Assembly (NCBI RefSeq): GCF_002812705.1
Contig: NZ_CP025030.1
Coordinates: 4,402,001-4,466,000, forward strand
Direction of reading: 5' to 3'
Source: Achromobacter spanius
GTDB taxonomy: Bacteria; Pseudomonadota; Gammaproteobacteria; Burkholderiales; Burkholderiaceae_B
Length of the DNA stretch: 64,000 nt
A model generated the notes under the pieces. It was not told the DNA's origin and made no database searches. It saw only the letters and a list, made by a program, of their open reading frames with translations. Both the position numbers and the translations under genes were made by a program. Shown here in pieces: positions 10,281 to 20,518 of this stretch. The first letter of the stretch is position 1. Every line of letters begins with the position of its first letter.

Positions 10281-11275
10281 AGTTTGCGCGCCTCTTGCCA
10301 GGACAGATCAACGATGCTGGACACGTCGTACGGCTTGCCGTCGCGGGTCTTCAGCGAACCTTGGGCTTGCAGGATGTCAGCGATTTCCTGCATGCGAGCC
10401 GTGTCCTTTTCCGTCAGCTTGGGCGTGAACACCTGCGTGCTGATGGCTTCGGCAATCACCGTTTCGCGCGGCAGTTCGCCGCGCTTGAGCGTCTTCAAGG
10501 TGGGCTCGGCGATGAAGTAGGAGGCGATCAGCTTGGACGCTTGCGCGGGTTCTTTCTGCAGCAGCGTGATGGCCTGGTTTTGCGCGTCCAGCGCTTTCCA
10601 GACATCGTCCTTGCGCTTGGCCAGGGTTTCACCCGAGGTGATCACGACCATGCACGGAAACGGCCAGGCCTGGCCCACTTCATAGATCTGTTTGACCGGC
10701 GCCACCAACTGGGCGATGCGGTCATAGGGCTCGAACAGAAAGGCCGCGTCCACGCGCTTGCCCACCAGCGACTGCACGGCAACGGCCGGGCTCACGCCCA
10801 TGACGTTGACGTCATCCGGGTTCAGCTTGCCTTGCTTGAGCACCACGCCCTTCAACACCACGTCCGCGGTGCTGCCTTCGGCTTGCGAGGCCAGCGTCTT
10901 GCCCTTCAGGCCGGCGATGTCCTGGATGCCGGAATCGTCACGCACGACCAGCGAGTGATAGCCCTGCTGCGCGCCGCCCACCACTTTCAGGTCCGCGCCC
11001 TTGGACGCCCACGCCACGGCGTTGGTGAAGCCCAGCACGCCGATGTCCAACTGACCGCCGACAATCGCCTTGATCAGGTCGGTGCCGGACTTGAATTCGA
11101 TCAACTCAGAATCCAGGCCGGCCTTTTGGTAGTAGCCGCCCTCTTGCGCCACGATCGCTTGCGCGTCGTCCATCACCCGCAGATAGCCCACGCGGAACTT
11201 TTCGGCGGCCATTGCAGGGGCCGCAGCCAGCAGCGCGGCCGCCAGCGGCAGGGAAAGCCATTGCTTGAATTTCAT
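10277..11275 (-). CDS. ABC transporter substrate-binding protein (NMT1/SsuA-like)
   Basis: Periplasmic binding protein of 332 residues with signal peptide MKFKQWLSLPLAAALLAAAP and cleavage after AMA. The mature protein, KFRVGYLRVMDDAQAIVAQ, GGQLDIGVLGFTNAVAWA and DVVLKGVVLKQGKLNPDDV, follows the NrtA/SsuA/TauA scheme. The ATG at 11275 has GGAG 8 bases upstream; the frame is open to 11323. Substrate may be a sulfonate, nitrate, a thiamine precursor or similar; the sequence does not decide. Confidence 0.9.
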   Translation of the reverse strand: MKFKQWLSLPLAAALLAAAPAMAAEKFRVGYLRVMDDAQAIVAQEGGYYQKAGLDSELIEFKSGTDLIKAIVGGQLDIGVLGFTNAVAWASKGADLKVVGGAQQGYHSLVVRDDSGIQDIAGLKGKTLASQAEGSTADVVLKGVVLKQGKLNPDDVNVMGVSPAVAVQSLVGKRVDAAFLFEPYDRIAQLVAPVKQIYEVGQAWPFPCMVVITSGETLAKRKDDVWKALDAQNQAITLLQKEPAQASKLIASYFIAEPTLKTLKRGELPRETVIAEAISTQVFTPKLTEKDTARMQEIADILQAQGSLKTRDGKPYDVSSIVDLSWQEARKL

Positions 11276-11347
11276 CAGAGGAACTCCAGGGAATGCAGGT
11301 TGGCGATGCGCGAGCGCCGCCACGAATGGGGAATAAGGGGAATGGGG

Positions 11348-12118
11348 TCAGGCAGCCAGGGCCATGTCGGCGTGGGCTTGCGAGCCGTCCACCGCAATGC
11401 CCAACAGGCGCAGGATCTCGCGCTTTTCAGCGGCCAAATCGGAGAGATCGTGTGTCTTTGCGCGATGCGCCAGGTTGAATTCGCGCAGCACGCGCGCCGG
11501 GCGGGGGCTGAAGACAACGATGCGGTCGGCCAGGAACAGGGCCTCGTCCACATCGTGCGTCACGAGCAGCACCGTGGGCTTTTCCTGGGCGATCAGTTGG
11601 CGCAGCACGTCTTGAAGGCTCAGACGCGTCAGCGCGTCGAGTGCGCCAAAGGGCTCGTCCATCAGCATCGTCTGGGGCTGCGCGATGAACGCGCGCGCCA
11701 GCGCGGCGCGTTGCCGCATGCCGCCGGACACCTGATGCGGATAGTAGTGTTCAAAGCCGGCCAGGCTGACACGCGCCAGCCATTCGCGGGCTGACTCGCG
11801 GGCGCGCTTCTTGGCGACGTTCTGGAATTCCAGCGCCAGCGCCACGTTGTCTTCCAGCGTCAGCCAGGGGTACAGCGCATGTTCCTGGAACACCAGCGTG
11901 CGGCTGGGGTGCGGGCCCGCCACCGGTTTGCCATCGGCCAGCACGCTGCCTTGCGTGGGCATTTCCAACCCGGCCGCCAAATGCAGCAGCGTGGACTTGC
12001 CGCAGCCCGACGGGCCGACCAAGGCGACGAGCTCGCCAGCCTTGATTTCGCTGGTGAAACCATCGACGACGGGCAGGTCGCCGAAGTGCTTGTGGACGTG
12101 ATCGAAGTTCAGGTTCAT
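11348..12118 (-). CDS. ABC transporter ATP-binding protein (SsuB/TauB type)
   Basis: Cytosolic ATPase of the importer. In 256 residues it has Walker A GPSGCGKST, Q-loop LVFQEHALYPWLT, signature VSGGMRQRAALARA, Walker B MLMDEPFGALD and H-loop LLVTHDVDEAL, all intact. It is the first gene of the operon; the SsuA-like gene starts 73 bases on. The operon is preceded by an unusually AT-rich control region. Confidence 0.93.
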   Translation of the reverse strand: MNLNFDHVHKHFGDLPVVDGFTSEIKAGELVALVGPSGCGKSTLLHLAAGLEMPTQGSVLADGKPVAGPHPSRTLVFQEHALYPWLTLEDNVALALEFQNVAKKRARESAREWLARVSLAGFEHYYPHQVSGGMRQRAALARAFIAQPQTMLMDEPFGALDALTRLSLQDVLRQLIAQEKPTVLLVTHDVDEALFLADRIVVFSPRPARVLREFNLAHRAKTHDLSDLAAEKREILRLLGIAVDGSQAHADMALAA

Positions 12119-12282
12119 AGGACGAATCTTGGGCGCGCGTGAAAACGAGCCTCAAATCTAACAATTCGTTATATGAATTCAAACGATCGATATTGAATGT
12201 CTTTACAGCTAACAGTTATATAAGACCCAAGTGGAAGCCCCACGCCGTAACCCCTGCCCTGCCAGATATCGGCCAAGCCGAA
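12119..12282 (-). promoter_or_regulatory. AT-rich control region of the ABC importer operon
   Basis: The segment around 12155-12225 is strikingly AT-rich against the GC-rich background. The plus strand carries two related words, CGTTATATGAA and AGTTATATAA, about 50 bases apart. This resembles tandem sites for a LysR-type activator such as CysB/Cbl, which control sulfonate importers in other bacteria, but the assignment is inference. Confidence 0.4.
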
Positions 12283-12316
12283 AGCAACACGGCGCGCCCC
12301 GAAGGACGCGCCGTGC
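12283..12316 (-). terminator. Rho-independent terminator after ybiT
   Basis: The arms CACGGCGCG (12288-12296) and CGCGCCGTG (12307-12315) form a 9-bp stem with a 10-base loop. Read on the minus strand it is followed by TTGCTTT, a weak U-tract. Confidence 0.65.
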
Positions 12317-12341
12317 TTGACCATTAGCTACCGATGGTGCG

Positions 12342-13946
12342 TCAGGCTTCGATGCCGCGCGATTCCAGATAGTCTTCGTAGCCGCCGCGGTAGTCGATGA
12401 TCTCGCCCGACGGCAGGATTTCGATCACGCGGGTGGCCAGGCCGGACACGAATTCGCGGTCGTGCGACACGAACACCAGCGTGCCTTCGTACTTTTCCAA
12501 GGCGAACTGAAGCGATTCGATCGATTCCATGTCCAGGTGGTTGGTGGGCTCGTCAAGCAGCATGACGTTGTGCCGGCCCAGCATCAGGCGGCCGAAGGTC
12601 ATGCGGTTCTTTTCGCCGCCGGACAGCACCTTGGGCGCCTTGGGCAGGTCATCCGCCGAGAACAGCAGGCGGCCCAGCACCGAACGGATCGACTGGTCGT
12701 CATCGCCCGGCTGACGGTGGTCGCCCATCCAGTCCAGCAGGTTGATATCGGTTTGCAGGAATTGGTCGGACACGTCCTGGGCCATATAGCCCAGGTCGGC
12801 GTTGTCGGACCATTTCACCGAGCCCGAATCCGGCTGCAGTTCGGTCGCCAGCAGGCGCAGCAAGGTGGTCTTGCCCACGCCGTTGGCGCCGATGATGGCG
12901 ATCTTTTCGCCGGCATCGACCATGGCCGAGAACTTGGTGATGACGGGCGCGTCGTAAGCTTTGGTCAGGTTTTCGACCGTGACCGCCAGGCGGTGCATGA
13001 CCTTGTTCTGTTCAAAGCGGATGTACGGGTTCTGGCGCGACGACGGCTTGACCACGACCTGGTCGGCCTTGATGCGGTCGATCTGCTTCAGGCGCGAGGT
13101 GGCCTGGCGCGACTTCGACTTGTTGGCGGCGAAGCGGCGCACGAAGTCTTGCAGCTCGGCAACACGTTCCTTGGCCTTGGCGTTGTTGGACACCAGACGT
13201 TCGCGGGCCTGGGTGGAGGCCAGCATGTAGTCGTCGTAGTTACCCGCGTAGACGCGGATTTCACCGTAGTCCACGTCGGCCATGTGCGTGCACACCTGAT
13301 TCAGGAAGTGGCGATCGTGGCTGATGATGATCATCGTGCTCTGGTAGCTGTTCAGCACGTTTTCCAACCAGCGGATGGTGTTGATATCCAGGTTGTTGGT
13401 GGGCTCGTCCAGCAGCAGGACGTCGGGGTTCGAGAACAGCGCTTGCGCCAGCAGCACGCGCAGCTTCCAGCCCGGGGCCACTTCGCGCATGGGCAGGTTG
13501 TGCTGGTCCACGGCGATTTCCAGGCCCAGCAGCAGTTCGCCGGCGCGCGCTTCGGCGGTATAGCCGTCGTACTCGGCAAACTTGGCTTCCAGGTCAGCCG
13601 CGCGCATGTAGTCGTCTTCGGTGGCTTCCGGGTTGGCGTAGATGGCGTCGCGTTCGGACATGGCGGCCCACATTTCGGTGTGGCCCATCATGACGACGTC
13701 CAGCACGCGCAGGTCTTCAAACGCGAACTGGTCCTGGCGCAGCTTGCCCAGGCGCACGCCCGGTTCCAGGGAAACGTTGCCGCCGGAGGCTTCGAGGTCG
13801 CCGCCGATGATCTTCATGAACGTAGACTTACCGGACCCATTGGCCCCGATCAGCCCGTACCGGTTGCCTTCCCCGAACTTGACGCTAACGTTCTCGAAAA
13901 GGGGCTTGGGACCGAACTGGATGGTGAGATTGGCTGTGGATATCAC
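12342..13946 (-). CDS. ybiT: ABC-F family ATPase YbiT (ribosome-associated)
   Basis: Soluble tandem-ABC protein predicted to act at the ribosomal E site rather than in transport. Domain 1 (residues about 1-250) has Walker [10 protein letters not shown] and Walker [13 protein letters not shown]; domain 2 (about 320-534) has GANGVGKTT, signature LSGGEKNR and [11 protein letters not shown]. The linker of charged helices ([18 protein letters not shown]) is the ABC-F tower. The N-terminal text [18 protein letters not shown] closely matches E. coli YbiT. I chose GTG at 13946 ([15 protein letters not shown]); the frame upstream to 14288 is antisense-like and overlaps ldcA. Confidence 0.92.
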   Translation of the reverse strand: MISTANLTIQFGPKPLFENVSVKFGEGNRYGLIGANGSGKSTFMKIIGGDLEASGGNVSLEPGVRLGKLRQDQFAFEDLRVLDVVMMGHTEMWAAMSERDAIYANPEATEDDYMRAADLEAKFAEYDGYTAEARAGELLLGLEIAVDQHNLPMREVAPGWKLRVLLAQALFSNPDVLLLDEPTNNLDINTIRWLENVLNSYQSTMIIISHDRHFLNQVCTHMADVDYGEIRVYAGNYDDYMLASTQARERLVSNNAKAKERVAELQDFVRRFAANKSKSRQATSRLKQIDRIKADQVVVKPSSRQNPYIRFEQNKVMHRLAVTVENLTKAYDAPVITKFSAMVDAGEKIAIIGANGVGKTTLLRLLATELQPDSGSVKWSDNADLGYMAQDVSDQFLQTDINLLDWMGDHRQPGDDDQSIRSVLGRLLFSADDLPKAPKVLSGGEKNRMTFGRLMLGRHNVMLLDEPTNHLDMESIESLQFALEKYEGTLVFVSHDREFVSGLATRVIEILPSGEIIDYRGGYEDYLESRGIEA

Positions 13947-14064
13947 GGTATTTTTGAGTCTGAAGGCGCCCGAAGACGCATGCGAGGAAACCCAGTAGTG
14001 TAGCAAATGGGTTTTTCCCGCCTGCGCTCCACGCGCCTCAGGCTTAGGCGCCGTGCGTACCCGA

Positions 14065-16530
<2,466 letters not shown>

Positions 16531-16621
16531 GGGGATGCGTAAATGGTGGTGTGACAAGCGCGTAAGCGCGCAACAGCCGCCATTTTGCCTGAATGTGACG
16601 GCCGCTGCGCCGTCACCCGTC

Positions 16622-16661
16622 GCAAAACGGCGCCGCAACCCTTGCGGGCGGCGGCGCCGTT
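16622..16661 (-). terminator. Rho-independent terminator after the small secreted protein gene
   Basis: The 11-bp arms AACGGCGCCGC (16626-16636) and GCGGCGCCGTT (16651-16661) enclose 14 bases and are followed on the minus strand by TTTTGCG. Confidence 0.65.
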
Positions 16662-16687
16662 GTCCTATCCCTTCAATGCCACGCCGG

Positions 16688-17182
16688 TTATTGGCGCATC
16701 GGGGCGCCTGTCGTGGCGGGCGGGGGAACCATGCCCGGGGCCGGCGTGGCCGGCGGCATGGTGCTGCTGGGCGGCACCGTGCCCGCAGGCACCTGGATCA
16801 CCGTTTCACGCAGCACCCCACCGCCCTGCACGCTGCCGCGCACGTTCGTGGGCGAGGTCATCTGCGTCAGGCAATCCTGGCGCGACGCGCCCGGCAGGCG
16901 GTTGCAGCGGTCGACCATATTCTGCTGGTGCTGGTCGGGGGAGCCTTCCTTCAGATTCTGACGATTGGCTTCCTGGCGTGCCGCGCCAGCTTCCTGCATG
17001 CAAGTGGCGCGGTCCTGGTTGGACTTGCCGCTCTTGCAATTCGCCACGTCCTGTTCGTACTGGGACTGGATGGCGGCGCGGCCAATCGCATCAGCCGCGT
17101 GGACCGCTCCCGCCGCCAGCATCAAGCCCGCCGCGCAAAGGGATGCCGCAAGGCGTTTGGTATGCATGGGTCGTACGTTCAT
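16688..17182 (-). CDS. Small secreted protein of unknown function, Pro-rich C-terminus
   Basis: I do not recognise a characterised family. The 164-residue product has a signal peptide (basic MNVRPMHTKR, then LAASLCAAGLMLAAGA, cleavage after VHA). The mature part is rich in Gln, Asn and Arg with four spaced cysteines (NCKSGK, TCMQEA, RCNRLPG, DCLTQM) that could form two disulfides. From about residue 130 it is Pro/Thr/Ala-rich and probably disordered. The ATG at 17182 has AGGAG 6 bases upstream. Periplasmic location is inferred. It has its own terminator. Confidence 0.8.
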   Translation of the reverse strand: MNVRPMHTKRLAASLCAAGLMLAAGAVHAADAIGRAAIQSQYEQDVANCKSGKSNQDRATCMQEAGAARQEANRQNLKEGSPDQHQQNMVDRCNRLPGASRQDCLTQMTSPTNVRGSVQGGGVLRETVIQVPAGTVPPSSTMPPATPAPGMVPPPATTGAPMRQ

Positions 17183-17349
17183 GGCCAGCTCCTTTCAAGA
17201 ATTGAACCGTAGGCGGCGTGGACCTGACAGCGGTCCCGCCGCCTGCTTGTAACCACTATCCCACGATGCTGCGCCAGGCACATGACGAGCAACGTGAATT
17301 CGTAAGGTTACGTATCAAGCGCCAGAGGCACGACGAAGACCACGCAGGC

Positions 17350-17376
17350 AAAAAAACAGGGGCGGTTGCCCCCGTC
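17350..17376 (-). terminator. Rho-independent terminator of the Mnh operon
   Basis: On the minus strand, GGGGGC-AACC-GCCCC forms a short, stable stem followed by TGTTTTTTTG. It lies about 65 bases after the mnhG stop. Confidence 0.75.
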
Positions 17377-17441
17377 TGCGTGAAATACCGCACTGCGACA
17401 TGGCTGCTTACGTTCACATGCCGTGTCGCTTGTTACGAGCC

Positions 17442-17783
17442 TTAGCGTGCGTCCAGGTCCGCGTCTGCCTTGGTCAGGCGGTTGCGATACGTGGCCGCGC
17501 GCATCAGCAGCATGGCGGTTACCGGCGACGAAACGACCAACAGCAAGATGATGATCACTTCATGGAACACCGGCCGCGCCGACCACGCCGAAAACACCAG
17601 GATGGACGACAGCAACACGCAGGCGCAGCCCAGCGTGTTGCCCAGCGTGGGCGCGTGGATGCGGGAATAAAAGCTGCGAAAGCGCAGCAGGCCGGCGGAC
17701 CCGGTCAATGCCAGCAAGCCGCCCAGCACCAGCAGGATGCAGGCGGGAATTCCGGCCCAGAGAGGAATGGCGGCGTCCATCAT
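17442..17783 (-). CDS. mnhG: Mnh/Mrp Na+/H+ antiporter subunit G
   Basis: Small membrane subunit, 113 residues, with three hydrophobic segments (IPACILLVLGGLLALTG, LGCACVLLSSILVF, VIIILLLVVSSPVTAMLL) and the family motif GSAGLLRFRSFYSRIHAPT. The start (ATGATG at 17783/17780) overlaps the mnhF stop; the frame upstream is antisense-like. Part of the six-gene cation/proton antiporter complex. Last gene of the operon. Confidence 0.9.
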   Translation of the reverse strand: MMDAAIPLWAGIPACILLVLGGLLALTGSAGLLRFRSFYSRIHAPTLGNTLGCACVLLSSILVFSAWSARPVFHEVIIILLLVVSSPVTAMLLMRAATYRNRLTKADADLDAR

Positions 17784-18067
17784 GGCTCGATCACCTCGCC
17801 GCGCAGCAGGAAGCGCGCCATGGCCGTGGACCCGACAAAGCCGAACAGCGCGATCAGCAAGGCAATGTCGAAATACAGCGACGAGCCCGAGCGGATGCCG
17901 AACACCAGCATCATCAACATGCCGTTGATATACAGCGTGTCCAGCGCCAGCACGCGGTCTTGCGCGGTGGGGCCGCGCAGCAGGCGGACGGCGGCAAACA
18001 CCATGCCCAGGGCAAAACACACCATGGCAAAGGACGCCGCCCAATACAGTGCGGTGTTCATCGTCAT
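17780..18067 (-). CDS. mnhF: Mnh/Mrp Na+/H+ antiporter subunit F
   Basis: Membrane subunit of 95 residues with three helices and the family core VRLLRGPTAQDRVLALDTLYIN followed by DIALLIALFGFVGSTAMARFL (quoted in part). The ATG at 18067 or MNT at 18061 are both possible. It overlaps mnhE by four bases and mnhG by four, a tightly coupled operon. Confidence 0.92.
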   Translation of the reverse strand: MTMNTALYWAASFAMVCFALGMVFAAVRLLRGPTAQDRVLALDTLYINGMLMMLVFGIRSGSSLYFDIALLIALFGFVGSTAMARFLLRGEVIEP

Positions 18068-18546
18068 TCAAATATCTCCATCAAGGGGCGCTCGTAGCGC
18101 TGCTGCACCAGATCGACCCAGTGTTGCTCATTCTGGAGGTCGAGCACGTGCAGCTTCAAACTGTGGTCCGGCGTCAGGTCCACCCAGACGGTGCCAGGCG
18201 TGTACGTGACGATGCAGGCCAGCATCGCCAGGCCGTGCGGGTCACGCATAGTCAACGGTATGTGGATGAAACCGGGCGAAAAATCATTGCGGCGCGGGTT
18301 GAGGATCAACTTGGCCACCGCGATGTTGGACCTGAAGATGTCCAACGCGACATGCAGGAACAGCGGCACTGCTTTCCACAGATGCCGTGGCCGCGCGTGC
18401 AGCGGACGCAAGCGCGATGCCGCCCAGGTGAACCACAGCGCCAGCACCGCGCCCAGCGCAATCTGGCCGGCCGACAGGCTTTCATTCAGCACCAGCCACA
18501 GGACAAACAGGAACACCGGCAGGAACAGGAAGTAAACGCGACGCAT
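18064..18546 (-). CDS. mnhE: Mnh/Mrp Na+/H+ antiporter subunit E
   Basis: Membrane subunit of 160 residues. Two N-terminal helices (FLPVFLFVLWLVLNESLS, GQIALGAVLALWFTWAA) precede a soluble domain with the conserved run DIFRSNIAVAKLIL, then TPGTVWVDLTPDHSLKLHVLD. It starts on the ATG that overlaps the mnhD end (18546). In Mrp complexes MnhE helps assemble the complex; that role is family knowledge. Confidence 0.92.
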   Translation of the reverse strand: MRRVYFLFLPVFLFVLWLVLNESLSAGQIALGAVLALWFTWAASRLRPLHARPRHLWKAVPLFLHVALDIFRSNIAVAKLILNPRRNDFSPGFIHIPLTMRDPHGLAMLACIVTYTPGTVWVDLTPDHSLKLHVLDLQNEQHWVDLVQQRYERPLMEIFE

Positions 18547-20177
18547 CAGCTTCCTCCCTTGACGCCGCGCACGGTCTGCGCGGACATGACGGCATCAATA
18601 TAGGACTTGGGCTGGTCCAGTGACCGCGCCGCGTCGTCCAGGTAGGCCGATACCGGCCCTGCCCCCGCCGCCAGCCCCACGCACAGCAGCAGCAGCACCG
18701 CGACCGGACCCGCTTCAATCACGCGCAGGCGCGGCGTGCTGCGGTCGTCGCTGGCCCAGAACACGCGGATGCCCGTGCGGCCCAGCCCGATCAGGCCAGC
18801 CAGGCCGGACACCAGCACGGCGGCCACCAGAATCCACGCATCCATGGGCGGCGCGGACTCGGTGGCGGCCGAAACGGCGGCCGACAGCAGCGAGAACTTG
18901 GCCACGAAACCCGACAGCGGCGGCAAACCCGTCACCAGCAACGCGCAGCAGATGAAGGCCAGGCCCAGGAAGGCCATGGCGGCAGGAATAGCCACGCCGA
19001 CCACGTCGTCAGACCGATTCACCGACGCCGGGTCATCCAGGTCAAAAGCGTCCAGCGTCACCGCCAGCACGTTGGCGCCGAAGCTGCGGGTGCGTTCGAT
19101 CAATTCGGCCAGCAGGAAGAACGCGCCGGTCGTCAGCACCGAACTGATCAGATAGAACAGCGCGGGGCCGGTCAGCGTGACCCCGGGCATGCCCAGGGCC
19201 GTCAACAAGGTGCCTGCCGACACGATCACGCAGTAGCCAACCATCTTCTCCAGCTGCTGCGTGGCCAACAGGCCGAACGCGCCGAACAGCAGCGTGGCAA
19301 GCCCTGCCGCGAACATCCAGTCCAGGCTGAAGGCCGCGGGCGCGCCGGTGGGCAGCAGCAGCGAACCAATGCGCAACAAGGCATAGATGCCCACCTTGGT
19401 CATGATGGAGAACATGGCGGCAATGGGCGCGCTGGCCGAGCCATAACCCTTGACCAGCCAGAAATTCAGGGGCCAGGCGCCGGCTTTCACCAAAAACGCC
19501 ACGCCCAGGATGGCCGCGCCGGCTTCGAACAGCATGCGTTCGGCACCGGTCAGGTGGCCCGCGCGCAAGGCCAGGTCGGCCATGTTCAGGGTGCCGGTCA
19601 CGCCGTAGATCAGCGCAATACTGATCAGCAGCAGGAACGAGGCGACCAGATTGACGGCAATGTATTGCAGGCCGGCGCTGACGCGCGCCACGCCCGAGCC
19701 ATGCAGCAGCAGGCCATAGGACGCCGCCAGCAGCACTTCAAAGAACACGAACAGGTTGAAAAGGTCGCCGGTCAGGAAGGCGCCGTTCAGGCCCATCAGC
19801 AGGAACTGGAACAGCGAATGGAAGTGCACACCGGCGCGGTCCCAACGGGCCAGCGCATAGGTCAGCGTGGCCAGGCCCAGCACGGCGGTCAAGGTCAGCA
19901 TGACGGCGGCCAATCGGTCCACGACCAGCACGATGCCAAAGGGCGCGGGCCAGTCGCCTACCAGATACACGCCCACCCCCTGGGGCCAGACGCCGGGTAC
20001 GCCGCCGCCCGCCACCACCAGCAAGGCGATGGCGGCAGCCAGTTGGCCCAGCGTGGCGATGACGGAAATGGTGCCGCGCGCATAACGGCTGGTATCAGCC
20101 AACAGCAACATCGCCGCGCCCGCAAGCAGCGGCACGATGATGGGCAATACAGGAAGGTGTTGCAGCCAAAAATTCAA
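18546..20177 (-). CDS. mnhD: Mnh/Mrp Na+/H+ antiporter subunit D
   Basis: A 543-residue, 14-helix antiporter-like subunit related to respiratory complex I NuoM/NuoN. Key features are the TM5 glutamate region FNLFVFFEVLLAASYGLLLHG and the broken-helix lysine region FLVKAGAWPLNFWLVKGYG, then MFSIMTKVGIYALLRIG. It carries proton or Na+ translocation with MnhA. Starts at 20177, overlapping mnhC by four bases. Confidence 0.94.
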   Translation of the reverse strand: MNFWLQHLPVLPIIVPLLAGAAMLLLADTSRYARGTISVIATLGQLAAAIALLVVAGGGVPGVWPQGVGVYLVGDWPAPFGIVLVVDRLAAVMLTLTAVLGLATLTYALARWDRAGVHFHSLFQFLLMGLNGAFLTGDLFNLFVFFEVLLAASYGLLLHGSGVARVSAGLQYIAVNLVASFLLLISIALIYGVTGTLNMADLALRAGHLTGAERMLFEAGAAILGVAFLVKAGAWPLNFWLVKGYGSASAPIAAMFSIMTKVGIYALLRIGSLLLPTGAPAAFSLDWMFAAGLATLLFGAFGLLATQQLEKMVGYCVIVSAGTLLTALGMPGVTLTGPALFYLISSVLTTGAFFLLAELIERTRSFGANVLAVTLDAFDLDDPASVNRSDDVVGVAIPAAMAFLGLAFICCALLVTGLPPLSGFVAKFSLLSAAVSAATESAPPMDAWILVAAVLVSGLAGLIGLGRTGIRVFWASDDRSTPRLRVIEAGPVAVLLLLCVGLAAGAGPVSAYLDDAARSLDQPKSYIDAVMSAQTVRGVKGGS

Positions 20178-20518
20178 GATTGGGACTCCCGTCCATCAAC
20201 GTGGTCGGTACCCGTCAGCCCGCGCGAAGCCAGCAGCACCACCAGGAACAGCGCGGTGGTGGCGAAGCCGATCACGATGGCGGTCAGCACCAGCGCCTGC
20301 GGCAGCGGGTCGGCATACCAGGACGGGTCGTGCGCCATGTCCGGGGCTATCACGGGCGGACGGCCCGACGTCAGCCGGCCCATGCCGAAGATGAAGAGGT
20401 TGACCGCATAGGAAACCAGCGACAGGCCCATGATGAACTGGAAGGTGCGAGGCCGCAGCAGCAGCCAGACCCCAGAGCCCGCCAGCACGCCAATCGCGAC
20501 GGCATAAATCAATTCCAT
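20174..20518 (-). CDS. mnhC: Mnh/Mrp Na+/H+ antiporter subunit C
   Basis: NuoK-like membrane subunit of 114 residues with three helices: YAVAIGVLAGSGVWLLL, FQFIMGLSLVSYAVNLFIFG, and PLPQALVLTAIVIGFATTAL. The ATG at 20518 overlaps the mnhA stop as ATGA; the frame is open to 20710 but that part is antisense-like. PPVIAPDMAHDPSWYADPLPQAL is typical of the MnhC loop (shown here without the flanks). Confidence 0.93.
   Translation of the reverse strand: MELIYAVAIGVLAGSGVWLLLRPRTFQFIMGLSLVSYAVNLFIFGMGRLTSGRPPVIAPDMAHDPSWYADPLPQALVLTAIVIGFATTALFLVVLLASRGLTGTDHVDGRESQS

Noticed and set aside
12462..14003. 513-residue open frame on the plus strand
   Set aside because: Antisense to ybiT, which has all expected motifs; composition is typical of a shadow frame.
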